From positions 4,190,001 to 4,254,000 of the forward strand of contig NZ_CP026362.1 in assembly GCF_004116955.1 (NCBI RefSeq): a stretch of DNA of 64,000 bases, read 5' to 3'. Numbering within the stretch: position 1 is the first letter of the stretch; the number at the start of each line of letters is the position of its first letter. Source of the stretch: Bacillus vallismortis (GTDB lineage: Bacteria; Bacillota; Bacilli; Bacillales; Bacillaceae). Made by a program: the position numbers and the translations under genes. This document shows, piece by piece, positions 31,178 to 42,499 of the stretch. Under the pieces are notes generated by a model. That model searched no databases. It saw nothing but the letters and a program-made list of their open reading frames with translations, and had not been told where the DNA came from.

Positions 31178-31645
31178 TTGCAAAGAGTGACAAATTGTGT
31201 GCTTCAGACGGATGACAAGGTCCTTCTGCTGCAAAAGCCGAGACGCGGCTGGTGGGTCGCGCCGGGAGGCAAGATGGAGAGCGGGGAATCAGTCAGAGAT
31301 TCCGTCATCAGAGAGTACAGAGAAGAGACAGGTATCTATATCATAAACCCTCAGTTAAAAGGCGTTTTTACCTTTATCATTAAAGAAGGTGACCAGATTG
31401 TCTCTGAGTGGATGATGTTTACGTTTGTCGCTGATTCATATACCGGACAAAATGTATCCGAATCAGAGGAAGGCAAATTGCAGTGGCACAATATTGAGGA
31501 GATTCAAAACTTGCCTATGGCCCCGGGAGACGGCCATATTCTTGATTTTATGATGAAGGGCCAAGGGCTGCTGCACGGCACCTTTACGTATACACCGGAC
31601 TTCAAGCTGCTCAGTTATCGTTTAGATCCGCAGCATATCAAGTAA
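31178..31645 (+). CDS. yvcI: YvcI, Nudix hydrolase
   Basis: 155 residues from a TTG start with AGGTGA upstream. A full Nudix box is present at about 33-55: GGKMESGES, seven-residue spacing, then REYREETGI. Nudix enzymes hydrolyse nucleoside diphosphate-linked compounds; the substrate here is unknown, though the 8-oxo-dGTP/MutT type is possible. First gene of yvcI-rapZ-yvcK-whiA-crh-yvcN. Confidence 0.92.
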   Translation: MQRVTNCVLQTDDKVLLLQKPRRGWWVAPGGKMESGESVRDSVIREYREETGIYIINPQLKGVFTFIIKEGDQIVSEWMMFTFVADSYTGQNVSESEEGKLQWHNIEEIQNLPMAPGDGHILDFMMKGQGLLHGTFTYTPDFKLLSYRLDPQHIK

Positions 31646-31669
31646 AAAGTACAGTCAGGGGGGAGAAAG

Positions 31670-32557
31670 ATGAGCGTTAGTGAATCACATGATATTCAGC
31701 TAGTCATTATAACCGGAATGTCGGGAGCGGGAAAAACGGTCGCCATTCAAAGCTTTGAAGACCTCGGCTATTTCTGCGTCGATAATCTTCCGCCTTCATT
31801 GCTTCCGAAATTTTTAGAGCTGATGAAGGAATCAAATTCGAAAATGAGCAAGGTTGCGCTCGTGATGGATTTGCGCGGCCGTGAATTTTTTGACCGGCTG
31901 ATTGAGGCGCTGGATGAGATGGCGGAAAATCCGTGGATTACTCCTCGTATTTTATTTTTAGATGCAAAGGATTCCATTCTCGTCACGAGATATAAAGAAA
32001 CGAGACGTTCGCATCCGCTGGCATCGACTGGCCTGCCGCTTGAGGGCATTGGGCTGGAACGGGAGCTGCTTGAGGAATTAAAAGGCCGCTCTCAAATCAT
32101 TTATGATACGTCAGACATGAAGCCGCGTGATTTACGTGAAAAAATCGTACAGCACTTTGCGTCAAACCAAGGAGAAACATTTACCGTGAATGTCATGTCA
32201 TTTGGTTTTAAATACGGTATCCCGATTGACGCAGACCTCGTCTTTGATGTCAGATTTTTGCCGAATCCTTACTATATTGAAAGCATGCGTCCGCTGACTG
32301 GCAAGGATAAAGAGGTTTCCTCTTACGTCATGAAGTGGAATGAAACGCAGAAGTTCAATGAAAAATTGATCGATCTGCTGAGCTTTATGCTGCCTTCATA
32401 TAAAAGAGAAGGAAAAAGCCAGGTTGTCATTGCGATCGGCTGCACAGGGGGCCAGCACCGCTCTGTGACACTTGCCGAACATTTAGCTGATTATTTCAAG
32501 AAGGATTACTATTCTCATGTTACTCACCGGGACATTGAAAAGAGAAGCCGGAAATAA
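31670..32557 (+). CDS. rapZ: RapZ (YvcJ), P-loop RNase adaptor/nucleotide-binding protein
   Basis: 295 residues. Walker A GMSGAGKT is at about 16-23; the C-terminal domain contains [14 protein letters not shown] near 262. E. coli RapZ delivers GlmZ RNA to RNase E. The B. subtilis YvcJ binds and hydrolyses nucleotides and affects competence; its RNA target is not known. The yvcK ATG follows its stop by one base. Confidence 0.93.
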   Translation: MSVSESHDIQLVIITGMSGAGKTVAIQSFEDLGYFCVDNLPPSLLPKFLELMKESNSKMSKVALVMDLRGREFFDRLIEALDEMAENPWITPRILFLDAKDSILVTRYKETRRSHPLASTGLPLEGIGLERELLEELKGRSQIIYDTSDMKPRDLREKIVQHFASNQGETFTVNVMSFGFKYGIPIDADLVFDVRFLPNPYYIESMRPLTGKDKEVSSYVMKWNETQKFNEKLIDLLSFMLPSYKREGKSQVVIAIGCTGGQHRSVTLAEHLADYFKKDYYSHVTHRDIEKRSRK

Positions 32558-32558
32558 G

Positions 32559-33512
32559 ATGGAACAAAAACCGAAAATCGCAATCTTTGGCGGCGGTACG
32601 GGTCTTTCTGTATTGCTCCGGGGCTTGAAGCATAAACCAGTTGACATTACGGCCATTGTGACAGTTGCCGATGATGGAGGAAGCTCCGGGCGTCTGCGCA
32701 ATGAACTGAAAATTCCGCCACCCGGAGACATCAGAAACGTGCTTGCCGCTTTATCCGATGTCGAGCCGCTTGTTGAAGATCTCTTTCAGCACCGCTTCAA
32801 TAAGGGGAATGACTTAACAGGCCATTCTCTCGGGAATTTGATTTTGGCAGCGATGACGAATATAACCGGTGATTTTTTTCACGCTGTCACAGAAATGAGC
32901 AAGGTGCTGAATGTAAGAGGAAAGGTTTTGCCAGCTGCTAATGCCAGTGTCGTTCTGCATGCAGAGATGGAAGACGGCCGCGTGGTCTCAGGCGAGTCCA
33001 CGATCCCGGCGTACGGACAGCGCATTAAGCGTGTGTTTCTTACGCCGGAACATATTGATCCGCTGCCGGAAACGATAGAGGTAATCAGGGAAGCGGATTT
33101 GATTATTATCGGCCCGGGTAGCCTCTATACAAGCATTCTTCCCAATTTGCTCGTTCCAAAAATCGGGGAAGAAGTCATAAAGGCGCCGGCGAAAAAAGTA
33201 TACATTTGCAACGTGATGACTCAGCCCGGCGAAACGCTCCATTACACCGCTGCTGATCATGTAAAAGCGCTCAATCAGCATATGGGCTGCGATTTCATTG
33301 ATACGATATTAGTGAACAGTGAAGACATTCCTGACGAAATCAAACGTAAGTACGAAATGGAATCGGCGCGCCCTGTTGATTTTGATATCGAAGAGCTAAA
33401 AGCGCTAGGGCTGGAAGTCATCAGAGATCAAATCGTAACGCATAAAAATGACGTAATTCGTCACGATACACATAAAGTGGCCTCTCTTCTTGTCGATTTA
33501 CTAAAAGAATGA
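32559..33512 (+). CDS. yvcK: YvcK (gluconeogenesis factor, CofD-like)
   Basis: 317 residues from the ATG just after the rapZ stop; the open frame extends upstream only into rapZ. The N-terminal Rossmann motif GGGTGLSVLLRGLK is followed by VADDGGSSGRLRNEL near 40 and LGNLILAAM near 95, the CofD/YvcK pattern. In B. subtilis it is needed for growth on gluconeogenic carbon sources and for normal envelope and cell shape, binding UDP-sugars. Middle of the yvcIJKLM operon. Confidence 0.94.
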   Translation: MEQKPKIAIFGGGTGLSVLLRGLKHKPVDITAIVTVADDGGSSGRLRNELKIPPPGDIRNVLAALSDVEPLVEDLFQHRFNKGNDLTGHSLGNLILAAMTNITGDFFHAVTEMSKVLNVRGKVLPAANASVVLHAEMEDGRVVSGESTIPAYGQRIKRVFLTPEHIDPLPETIEVIREADLIIIGPGSLYTSILPNLLVPKIGEEVIKAPAKKVYICNVMTQPGETLHYTAADHVKALNQHMGCDFIDTILVNSEDIPDEIKRKYEMESARPVDFDIEELKALGLEVIRDQIVTHKNDVIRHDTHKVASLLVDLLKE

Positions 33513-33534
33513 AGCCTTGAAATGAGGTGGCTAT

Positions 33535-34485
33535 ATGTCATTTGCATCAGAAACAAAAAAAGAATTAACGAATTTGGAAGTGAAAGACTGCTGCATTAAC
33601 GCAGAGCTGTCTGCGCTTATCCGGATGAACGGAGCATTATCCTTTACAAACCGCCATCTCGTACTTGATGTTCAAACTGAAAATGCGGCGATTGCCCGCC
33701 GCATCTATACATTGCTGAAAAAACAATATGATGTGTCGGTCGAGCTGCTGGTCAGAAAGAAAATGCGGCTGAAGAAGAATAACGTCTATATTGTGCGTTT
33801 TTCGGAAAATGCCAAAACAATTTTAGAGGATTTAAAAATACTCGGGGAGAATTTTGTGTTTGAACGAAGTATTTCGGAAGAGCTGGTCAAAAAGAGATGC
33901 TGCAAACGTTCTTATATGAGAGGGGCATTTTTGGCGGGAGGTTCGGTCAATAATCCGGAAACCTCCTCGTATCATTTAGAAATCTTCTCTCTTTATAAGG
34001 AGCATAACGATTCATTATGCGACCTGTTAAATGAGTTTCAGTTAAACAGCAAAACGCTCGAACGGAAAAAAGGCTATATCACTTATTTAAAAGAGGCTGA
34101 AAAGATTACCGAATTTCTGAACGTCATCGGTGCCCACAATTCGCTGCTGCGATTTGAGGATGTCAGAATCGTCAGGGATATGAGAAATTCGGTCAATCGC
34201 CTCGTGAATTGTGAAACAGCCAACTTAAACAAAACGATCGGCGCTTCGCTCAGGCAGGTGGAAAATATCAAATACATCGATGAAAGAATCGGCTTGGATG
34301 CGCTTCCTGAAAAGCTTCGGGAAATCGCGCAGCTGCGGATTGATTATCAAGAAGTGACGCTGAAAGAACTAGGGGAAATGGTAACAAGCGGGAAAATCAG
34401 CAAATCAGGGATCAATCACAGGCTGAGAAAACTTGACGAAATCGCAGAACAGCTGCGGACAGGGCAAACCGTCACTTTAAAATAA
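33535..34485 (+). CDS. whiA: WhiA (YvcL), DNA-binding protein of division and chromosome segregation
   Basis: 316 residues. The N-terminal part resembles a degenerate LAGLIDADG homing endonuclease fold ([20 protein letters not shown] near 140). The C-terminal helix-turn-helix domain is at about 225-310 ([23 protein letters not shown]-type segment near 285). Conserved in Gram-positives; in Bacillus it influences Z-ring assembly rather than sporulation genes. Placed between yvcK and crh. Confidence 0.94.
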   Translation: MSFASETKKELTNLEVKDCCINAELSALIRMNGALSFTNRHLVLDVQTENAAIARRIYTLLKKQYDVSVELLVRKKMRLKKNNVYIVRFSENAKTILEDLKILGENFVFERSISEELVKKRCCKRSYMRGAFLAGGSVNNPETSSYHLEIFSLYKEHNDSLCDLLNEFQLNSKTLERKKGYITYLKEAEKITEFLNVIGAHNSLLRFEDVRIVRDMRNSVNRLVNCETANLNKTIGASLRQVENIKYIDERIGLDALPEKLREIAQLRIDYQEVTLKELGEMVTSGKISKSGINHRLRKLDEIAEQLRTGQTVTLK

Positions 34486-34508
34486 CCGTAAAGAAAAGGG
34501 GAGATCTT

Positions 34509-34766
34509 ATGGTTCAACAGAAAGTGGAAGTTCGATTAAAGACAGGACTGCAGGCGCGTCCTGCTGCTTTGTTTGTACAAGAGGCAAACCGGTTTACGTC
34601 AGATGTGTTTCTTGAGAAGGATGGGAAAAAAGTAAATGCAAAAAGCATCATGGGGCTGATGAGCCTTGCGGTAAGCACAGGCACTGAGGTTACCTTGATT
34701 GCCCAGGGAGAAGACGAACAAGAGGCGCTGGAAAAGCTGGCTGCTTATGTTCAAGAAGAAGTTTAG
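34509..34766 (+). CDS. crh: Crh, catabolite repression HPr-like protein
   Basis: 85 residues, HPr fold. The catalytic His-15 of HPr is replaced by Gln-15 (TGLQARPAA), so it cannot carry PTS phosphate. Ser-46 (AKSIMG) remains as target of HprK/P encoded at 6625 in this window. P-Ser-Crh acts as CcpA corepressor. The RBS AAGGGGAG precedes the ATG. The stop is followed almost at once by yvcN. Confidence 0.97.
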   Translation: MVQQKVEVRLKTGLQARPAALFVQEANRFTSDVFLEKDGKKVNAKSIMGLMSLAVSTGTEVTLIAQGEDEQEALEKLAAYVQEEV

Positions 34767-34775
34767 GTGATAAAA

Positions 34776-35531
34776 ATGAGTGATTTTTTAAAAGACTGTT
34801 TTCAGAAAATCGGCTGGGAGAAAGACCATGTCAGCTTCGGCGATCTCCCCCTTTTTCTCGAAGCAATGGCATACCGTTTTCCATTTGAAAACCGTGCCGT
34901 ACTCGCAAAAGAGAATTATAAGGTAACAAAAGAAGAGCTGTTGCGCCGTCTGGTCAAAGAACAACGGGGCGGCCTGTGCTACGATTTAAATGGTTTGCTT
35001 TATTTTGTCCTGCGTGAGGCCGGGTTTCATGTGAAGCTCATTCGGGGAACGGTTTATGCAGGAAAACAAGAAGAGTGGGCATTAGACGGGACGCATGCTG
35101 CTGTATGGCTGTCTGCGGAAAAAGGCGAGTACATCGTTGATATCGGCTTCGGCATCAACCTGGCGCTCCAGCCGATACCGCTTTCTGGAGAAACGGTACA
35201 ATCACCTGTCGGGTCATTTCGAATCAAAGAAGAAGAAACAGAAAAGGGCAGCCATGTTCTATTGATGGACAAGGGAGACGGCTGGCAAATCGGTTACGCT
35301 TTTACCCTTGATGAGAGCGATGCCGGTGATTTAGATGACATGAAGGACATGATTCACTCTCATGAAAAATCTCCTTTTAACAAATCACCGCTCGCTTCAA
35401 AGCTGACACCAAACGGACGGATGGTCATGACAGACCGCCATTTCACGATTCATGAAAACGGCGGTGAAGGCCAAAAACGTGACATCGGCCCTTCAGCGTT
35501 TGAAGAGAAATTAAATACTTATTTTTTGTAA
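34776..35531 (+). CDS. yvcN: YvcN, arylamine N-acetyltransferase family
   Basis: 251 residues from the ATG at 34776 (a GTG at 34767 is in frame but lacks spacing to an RBS). The NAT catalytic triad is visible: Cys near 68 in RGGLCYDLNG, His near 107 in GTHAAVWLS, Asp near 122 in IVDIGFG. These enzymes transfer acetyl from acetyl-CoA to arylamines; the natural substrate is unknown. Last gene of the yvcI operon. Confidence 0.92.
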   Translation: MSDFLKDCFQKIGWEKDHVSFGDLPLFLEAMAYRFPFENRAVLAKENYKVTKEELLRRLVKEQRGGLCYDLNGLLYFVLREAGFHVKLIRGTVYAGKQEEWALDGTHAAVWLSAEKGEYIVDIGFGINLALQPIPLSGETVQSPVGSFRIKEEETEKGSHVLLMDKGDGWQIGYAFTLDESDAGDLDDMKDMIHSHEKSPFNKSPLASKLTPNGRMVMTDRHFTIHENGGEGQKRDIGPSAFEEKLNTYFL

Positions 35532-35535
35532 CGTG

Positions 35536-35565
35536 AAAAGCTTGCAGCATGTCTGCAAGCTTTTT
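35536..35565. terminator. Bidirectional terminator between yvcN and small lipoprotein gene
   Basis: Perfect 12-bp stem AAAAGCTTGCAG / CTGCAAGCTTTT with a 5-base loop. A and T tracts flank it, so it can serve both convergent genes. Confidence 0.85.
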
Positions 35566-35566
35566 C

Positions 35567-35776
35567 TTATGAACATGTATTGATTACTACATCAAATGCA
35601 TCATCTGGAACATATAGTTTTCCCTTTTCATATTGATAAGGAATTTGATGCTCTTTAAAGCACTCTTTTTCGTATTCAGTTAGTGTATCCCCAATTTCTA
35701 TGTATTTTCCGGTATAGCTGGGCTGACATGCTGAAAGAATTGACGTTATTGTCAGAAGCAGCATAATTTTCTTCAT
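35567..35776 (-). CDS. Small putative lipoprotein
   Basis: 69 residues. The signal peptide (KK, then a hydrophobic stretch) ends in lipobox ILSAC, with Cys at 17. The mature part is about 52 residues, acidic, with Cys near 39 and 68 that could form a disulfide. Upstream GCAGGTG gives an acceptable RBS. I do not recognise a family. The signal sequence, position between a terminator and yvcP, and codon pattern support a real gene. Confidence 0.7.
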   Translation of the reverse strand: MKKIMLLLTITSILSACQPSYTGKYIEIGDTLTEYEKECFKEHQIPYQYEKGKLYVPDDAFDVVINTCS

Positions 35777-35922
35777 GACGACACCTGCTTAACAGCAAAT
35801 TTTTTCCTTTTCATTCTATCATAACGTATGGAAAAAGACCATTTGCGATTCTGCCACATGCTATAATGAATTTTGGAATCTTCTAGAAAAGTCATCGCGA
35901 CATACATGTAAGGGGGATAAAC

Positions 35923-36636
35923 GTGTATCGGATTTTGCTTGTGGAAGATGATGACCGGATTGCTTCTTTGCTGGGCGGACATCTTCAAAAATACGGATAT
36001 GAAGTGAAAATAGCTGAACAGCTGAATGATATAAAATATGAATTTATAGAAATGAAACCGGATCTTGTCCTGCTTGATATCAATCTTCCTTTTTTTGACG
36101 GGTTTTATTGGTGCAGGCAAATCCGTACCATTTCCAATGCGCCGATTATCTTTATATCGGCACGAACCGATGAGATGAACCAGGTCATGGCGATAGAAAA
36201 TGGGGGGGATGATTATATCACGAAACCATTCCATCTAGAGGTAGTGTTGGCCAAGATCAAAAGCGTCCTCCGCCGCACGTATGGTGAATACTCGCCTTCT
36301 TTGTCACAGGAATCAAGAATAGTGGAGGTTGGCGGGCTCACGATTTATCCTGATCAGAATGAGGCGGAGTGGAACAGCACCCGCATTTTGTTTTCACAAA
36401 AAGAATTCCAGCTCTTATCCATTTTCGTGAAAAAACATAAAAAAATCGTCTCCCGTGATGAATTATTGGAGGCGTTATGGGATGATGTTGATTTTGTCGA
36501 TGATAATACGTTAACGGTCAATGTCAATCGGCTGCGGAGAAAACTGGAAAATGCCGGACTGAAAAATTGCATTACAACGATCAGGGGACAAGGCTATCAA
36601 TTTCAAGTCAATCGGAAGGGTGAACCGGAGTGTTAA
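35923..36636 (+). CDS. yvcP: YvcP, OmpR-type response regulator
   Basis: 237 residues, GTG start after AGGGGG. The receiver domain spans about 1-115 with acidic residues EDDDR, the phospho-acceptor Asp near 51 ([11 protein letters not shown]) and Lys in ITKPFH near 102. The winged helix DNA-binding domain is at about 130-235 ([20 protein letters not shown]). Partner of YvcQ; belongs to the BceR-like group that controls an adjacent ABC transporter, here yvcRS. It overlaps yvcQ by 7 bases. Confidence 0.95.
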   Translation: MYRILLVEDDDRIASLLGGHLQKYGYEVKIAEQLNDIKYEFIEMKPDLVLLDINLPFFDGFYWCRQIRTISNAPIIFISARTDEMNQVMAIENGGDDYITKPFHLEVVLAKIKSVLRRTYGEYSPSLSQESRIVEVGGLTIYPDQNEAEWNSTRILFSQKEFQLLSIFVKKHKKIVSRDELLEALWDDVDFVDDNTLTVNVNRLRRKLENAGLKNCITTIRGQGYQFQVNRKGEPEC

Positions 36637-37700
36637 AGACTTATCTCATTGACCGCTTAGCCATTATTTTATTTTCATTATTAGGGATAGGGACCGCCAT
36701 GCTGATTGCGTATTTAAGCATCATAGAGAGCGGCGCAGAGCCTCCCGCAGAAAATATGATGTACATATGGATTTTGCCCGGTGTTCTTTTAGCCGCCGGT
36801 TTTGCCGCTGATTATGTTCGGCAGTTTTCCTTTCTCACTTATGTCAAAAAGCTTGCGGAACAAGCGTCTTCTTCGAATGACATCGGCCAGTCTTTGAAAG
36901 CCCGAAAGCCAAGAACTCGAGAGCAGGCGCTTTGGACGAACATGATCAACGCACTCGGTCGGCAATACGAAGGCAGGCTCTCACACTATACGAATCAGCA
37001 AAAACAGCATTATACCTTCACCAATCAATGGGTTCACCATATGAAAACACCGGTTTCTGTCATTTCCTTAATGATTCAAGAAGGAAAAAACGGGACCGCT
37101 TCTTCTTTTCCAACGTTTTTAGAGGAGCTGGAAGATGAAAATGAGAGATTTCGCCATGGGCTTGATATGATGCTGCAGACGGCCCGGCTGGAGGAATTTG
37201 CGTTTGATGTAAGGCCGCAAACTTTCGATTTAAATGAGCTTGTCCGTTCACTTATTAACCAGGAAAAACGGCAGTTTATCAAACGGCGCCTTTTCCCAAC
37301 ATTACATGTGCCGCCAAACCCGGTTCAGATTTCGAGCGACCAAAAATGGCTTTCTTTTGTTGTCGGGCAGATCCTTTATAATGCCTTGAAATATTCAAGG
37401 CAAGGGGTGGGAGACCATATTACAATCCGGATAGAAACAGTGGGCCATGAAACGCGCCTGTCGGTTGCTGATGAAGGCATTGGCATACCGCCGCAGGATC
37501 TGCCGCGGATTTTTGACGCGTTTTTTACCGGGGAAAACGGAAGAAGCATGAAAGAGGCAACGGGAATGGGTCTTTATTTAGCAAAACAAGTGTGCAGCCG
37601 GCTTGGCCATCAGCTGTATGCAGAATCAGAACAAGGGACGGGCACTGTGATGACCATCGTGTTTTCAAGTGACACCCTAGTGAATGTGACAGCTTTGTAA
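36630..37700 (+). CDS. yvcQ: YvcQ, intramembrane-sensing histidine kinase
   Basis: 356 residues. Two N-terminal membrane helices (about 10-30 and 42-62) enclose only a very short outside loop, the hallmark of BceS-like kinases that sense through their ABC transporter. The phospho-accepting His is near 137 in [10 protein letters not shown]. ATPase boxes are NALKYS near 250, [10 protein letters not shown] near 282 and GMGLYLAK near 310. GTG start inside the end of yvcP. Confidence 0.95.
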   Translation: MLKTYLIDRLAIILFSLLGIGTAMLIAYLSIIESGAEPPAENMMYIWILPGVLLAAGFAADYVRQFSFLTYVKKLAEQASSSNDIGQSLKARKPRTREQALWTNMINALGRQYEGRLSHYTNQQKQHYTFTNQWVHHMKTPVSVISLMIQEGKNGTASSFPTFLEELEDENERFRHGLDMMLQTARLEEFAFDVRPQTFDLNELVRSLINQEKRQFIKRRLFPTLHVPPNPVQISSDQKWLSFVVGQILYNALKYSRQGVGDHITIRIETVGHETRLSVADEGIGIPPQDLPRIFDAFFTGENGRSMKEATGMGLYLAKQVCSRLGHQLYAESEQGTGTVMTIVFSSDTLVNVTAL

Positions 37701-37754
37701 GATTGGAGAGCGGAATTGCAAGAAAGTTCGATGGGAGGCTGCCGACTTCCTTTT

Positions 37755-37760
37755 TATAAT
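37755..37760 (+). promoter_or_regulatory. -10 of a likely YvcP-activated promoter before yvcR
   Basis: TATAAT is present but the hexamer 17 bases upstream (TGGGAG) is a poor -35, as expected for an activator-dependent promoter. An imperfect inverted repeat AAGTTCG / CCGACTT (about 37724-37747) just upstream is a candidate YvcP site. Confidence 0.5.
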
Positions 37761-37782
37761 AAAGAAAAAGGAGGAGCAGAAC

Positions 37783-38562
37783 ATGAATGTGCTACAAACA
37801 ACGAACCTGTCGAAAACGTACTATTCAAATAAAGGAACAATATCGTATCAAGCGCTCAGCGACTTTGATCTTAGCGTGGCGAAAGGAGAATTTGTCGGAA
37901 TTATGGGGCCGTCGGGAAGCGGAAAAACCACGCTTCTGAATGTGCTGGCTACCATTGATAAGCCGACCCAGGGTGAGATGATGATTAACGGCATTCAGCC
38001 GAAAACGTTAAAGGATCAGGAGCTGGCTCTGTTTCGCAGAAGAGAACTCGGCTTTGTCTTTCAGGACTTTAATCTGCTTGATACGCTGACCGTTCGGGAA
38101 AATATCCTGCTGCCGCTCGCACTGGATAAGGTAAAGCTGAGAGAAATGGAAGCCCGTTTGGATGAATTGGCTGATGCATTGCAAATCAAGCATATTCTCG
38201 ACCATCGGACTTATGAGGTGTCGGGCGGGCAGCAGCAGCGCGCAGCATGTGCCAGAGCCATTATACACAATCCGGCGCTCATTCTAGCCGATGAGCCGAC
38301 TGGCAACCTTGATTCAAAATCGGCAAAGCAAGTGATGAACACACTGGCTCAGCTGAATGAAGAAAAGGAAGCGACGATTCTACTGGTCACACATGATGCA
38401 ACAGCGGCGAGCTTCTGTAAACGGATTGTCTTTATTAAGGATGGCCGTTTCTTTTCAGAGATTCACAGAGGAACAAATCAGCAGGTGTTTTATCAAAGTA
38501 TATTGGATACCTTGAGCGTGTTGGGAGGCGATTTTCATGAATTTGAGAACCATCGCCCGTAA
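37783..38562 (+). CDS. yvcR: YvcR, ABC transporter ATPase (BceA-type)
   Basis: 259 residues. Walker [13 protein letters not shown] near 46, Q-loop [10 protein letters not shown], signature [14 protein letters not shown] near 147, Walker [14 protein letters not shown] near 167. With YvcS it forms a peptide-antibiotic sensing and detoxification transporter; in B. subtilis YvcPQRS responds to enduracidin. It overlaps yvcS by 26 bases. Confidence 0.95.
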   Translation: MNVLQTTNLSKTYYSNKGTISYQALSDFDLSVAKGEFVGIMGPSGSGKTTLLNVLATIDKPTQGEMMINGIQPKTLKDQELALFRRRELGFVFQDFNLLDTLTVRENILLPLALDKVKLREMEARLDELADALQIKHILDHRTYEVSGGQQQRAACARAIIHNPALILADEPTGNLDSKSAKQVMNTLAQLNEEKEATILLVTHDATAASFCKRIVFIKDGRFFSEIHRGTNQQVFYQSILDTLSVLGGDFHEFENHRP

Positions 38563-40483
38563 AAACATACTTGGGAACCTGCAGCGATATGTCGCCTATT
38601 TTTTAAGCTGTGTGTTTGCCGTTTCGGTGTTTTTTATCTTCACATCTTTCATTTTTCATCCGGATGTCAATGAAGACAATATATATGGCGGAAGCCTTGT
38701 CAAAACGTGCTTGAGCGCGGCTCTTGTCGTCATCATTGTGTTTTGTATATTTTTTATCTCCTATTCGAATTCGGCGTTTTTGCAGGCGAGAAAGAAAGAG
38801 TTTGGGCTGCTGACACTGTTCGGAACATCAAAACAGCAGCTCCGCAAGATGATTTATTATGAGCAGTCTCTGATCTCTCTTGCGGCGATTGCTGCTGGCA
38901 TTGGAGCGGGGCTGTTATGTTCAAAGCTGTTTTTCATGATCATGACATGGATGCTCAGCGTGAAGGTTCCGATATCGTTTGTCATTGTGCCGAAAGCGTT
39001 TGTGATGACGGCTGCGGGCTTTCTCATCCTGTTTCAGGCATTGCTCATTTTTTCGCTGGCACGGATTCGAAAGCTTGAAATCATTGAGTTGATGAAATCG
39101 GCCCAAAAGCCGAAAAGCTTGCCGGCCTATTCGAAATGGCTCACTGTGCTGTCCTTGTTATGTCTCGCTGGCGGTTATTATCTGTCTGCCACTGCTAATG
39201 CGATTGATATGGTATTTCGTGTTTTTCCGATTTTGATTCTCGTGTTAATCGGGACGTATTTCTTTTTTACACAAAGCGGTGTTGCATTTTTCCGCATGCT
39301 GTACAGAAAAAAACACAGTTTCTATAAAGGCACGAATATCATTGTCCGTTCCAATATGATCTTTCGGCTGAAGGATCACGCCCGCATGTTGTTTTTAACG
39401 TCTGTCATAACAGCGGTCATACTTACAGCTACAGGTGTCATCTATATGTTTTATGCAGATTTGCAAAGGCAGGAGGAGCAAAGCATTCCTCAGGCTGTTG
39501 CATGGGTGGAAAAAGACGCTTCCCATTTTCAGGTGATGGAGCCTGCAAGAGCGGAGAGCACACTGAGAAAAGCGGGTGCTAAAATCAAGTATAAAGTAAA
39601 TGCGACAGGGATTCCTGTCACTTTTCAATCAGACCTGCCGTATAAAAACAAGAAAACGGAAGCGAAAGCCTTGCTGATTTCAGAGAAAATCTATAATCAA
39701 GTCGCAAAGGAAAAAGGTTTCCCTGTTATTCATTTGCAAGAAAATGAAGCGTTTATCAATGTTCCGTTTCAGATGATGGTGAAAGATACATTTGGAGAAG
39801 GGGAAACAGCAGCATTTCAGATGAAGTCAGGAAAAACACTTTCCTATGTCATGAAAAAGCAGCAAAACAAAGGGATATTGATGTCAGTCGGTGGAGTCAG
39901 CCGTTTATTGGTCGTCAGCGAAAAGAGCTTTGCCAGCCTGTCACAGGATGTGCCGCTGAAGCAGCAGATGCGAGTAGTCGGTTACGAGCTTGAGCATTGG
40001 CAGGAGACGGTGGATGTCTCTAAAAAACTTGAAAACATGGTGCCGAAAGAACATGTATCTGATTTTCAAACACGTGCCCCCAGTTATCAGATTGTAAAGC
40101 AGGCCGTGGCATTAACGCTGTTTATAGGAATGTTTGTCAGTGTGCTGTTTTTTGTCGTGCAAGGAAGCATGCTGTATTTGCGGATGTTTACGGAAATAGA
40201 GGATACGAGGGTACAGGTGTTGGCATTAAAGAGGATAGGAATTACGGACAAAGAGATTCATGCCATTCTAGGAAAACAAATGGGGTTTTTGTTCTTCATC
40301 CCATTTATTGCGGGTACCATTCATGCAGGATTTGCGTATGCGGCGTTAAGCAATATGCTGTCTTCAAACTTATTTCTGGAGGCCGTACTGGTCATCTTCG
40401 TTTATTTTGTGTTTCAGGCGGTATATTATCTTGTCACCCGCCACATCTATAAGCGTGCCGTTCTGCAGCATATTCCATTTTAA
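38537..40483 (+). CDS. yvcS: YvcS, ABC transporter permease (BceB-type)
   Basis: 648 residues with about ten membrane helices. An FtsX-like domain lies near residues 60-180 and a large extracytoplasmic region of roughly 200 residues at about 310-520, the presumed antibiotic-binding part. Helices 9-10 close the C-terminus. The start overlaps yvcR and follows GGGAGG. The pair defends against lipid II-binding antibiotics and signals to YvcQ. Confidence 0.94.
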   Translation: MNLRTIARKNILGNLQRYVAYFLSCVFAVSVFFIFTSFIFHPDVNEDNIYGGSLVKTCLSAALVVIIVFCIFFISYSNSAFLQARKKEFGLLTLFGTSKQQLRKMIYYEQSLISLAAIAAGIGAGLLCSKLFFMIMTWMLSVKVPISFVIVPKAFVMTAAGFLILFQALLIFSLARIRKLEIIELMKSAQKPKSLPAYSKWLTVLSLLCLAGGYYLSATANAIDMVFRVFPILILVLIGTYFFFTQSGVAFFRMLYRKKHSFYKGTNIIVRSNMIFRLKDHARMLFLTSVITAVILTATGVIYMFYADLQRQEEQSIPQAVAWVEKDASHFQVMEPARAESTLRKAGAKIKYKVNATGIPVTFQSDLPYKNKKTEAKALLISEKIYNQVAKEKGFPVIHLQENEAFINVPFQMMVKDTFGEGETAAFQMKSGKTLSYVMKKQQNKGILMSVGGVSRLLVVSEKSFASLSQDVPLKQQMRVVGYELEHWQETVDVSKKLENMVPKEHVSDFQTRAPSYQIVKQAVALTLFIGMFVSVLFFVVQGSMLYLRMFTEIEDTRVQVLALKRIGITDKEIHAILGKQMGFLFFIPFIAGTIHAGFAYAALSNMLSSNLFLEAVLVIFVYFVFQAVYYLVTRHIYKRAVLQHIPF

Positions 40484-40486
40484 CAC

Positions 40487-40515
40487 CCGGTCTGTATCAG
40501 ACCGGATGTTTTTTT
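40487..40515. terminator. Terminator between yvcS and yvcT
   Basis: Stem CCGGTCTG / CAGACCGG with loop TAT, flanked by ACAC and ATGT, then seven T on the plus strand. Placed between convergent genes. Confidence 0.85.
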
Positions 40516-40516
40516 A

Positions 40517-41897
<1,381 letters not shown>

Positions 41898-42482
41898 ATG
41901 GTTTCTTTAACATCAATTTTGGAACACAATCAGCGGTTTGTCAGAGAGAGGAAGTATGAACCGTACAAAACGACAAAATTTCCTTCAAAAAAGCTCGTCA
42001 TTGTCACCTGTATGGATACACGGCTCACCGAACTTCTTCCGCAAGCAATGGGACTGAAAAACGGCGATGCTAAAATTGTAAAAAACGCGGGAGCCATCGT
42101 TTCTCACCCATTTGGAAGCGTGATGCGCAGCATACTGGTGGCAATTTATGAACTGCAGGCTCAAGAGGTGTGCATTGTCGGCCACCATGAATGCGGGATG
42201 TCTGGACTGAATGCGTCCTCGATTCTCGAGAAAGCAAAGGAACGCGGAGTGGAAGAGAGCTGCCTGAATTTGCTGGCGAGCGCCGGACTTGATTTGAAAA
42301 CATGGCTGACCGGTTTTCACAGCGTAGAAGAAAGCGTTTCCCACAGTGTGAATTTGATCAAGAACCATCCGCTGCTGCCGAAACAGGTGCCGGTTCACGG
42401 TCTTGTCATTCACCCTGAAACAGGAAAACTTGATGTGGTCATTAACGGTTATGAAACTGAGCTCATAAACACTCAATCATAA
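41898..42482 (+). CDS. yvdA: YvdA, beta-class carbonic anhydrase
   Basis: 194 residues. Zinc ligands and catalytic dyad are visible: Cys and Asp/Arg in VTCMDTRLTELLP near 37-45, and His/Cys in VGHHECGMSG near 95-100. It interconverts CO2 and bicarbonate in the cytoplasm. Followed after 17 bases by the SulP transporter yvdB; carbonic anhydrase next to SulP suggests bicarbonate uptake or handling. Confidence 0.93.
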   Translation: MVSLTSILEHNQRFVRERKYEPYKTTKFPSKKLVIVTCMDTRLTELLPQAMGLKNGDAKIVKNAGAIVSHPFGSVMRSILVAIYELQAQEVCIVGHHECGMSGLNASSILEKAKERGVEESCLNLLASAGLDLKTWLTGFHSVEESVSHSVNLIKNHPLLPKQVPVHGLVIHPETGKLDVVINGYETELINTQS

Positions 42483-42499
42483 GGGGGTTATAGCAAAAT

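Noticed and set aside
34509..34766. crh as a defective HPr gene
   Set aside because: Gln at position 15 is the defining feature of Crh, and Ser-46 is intact.
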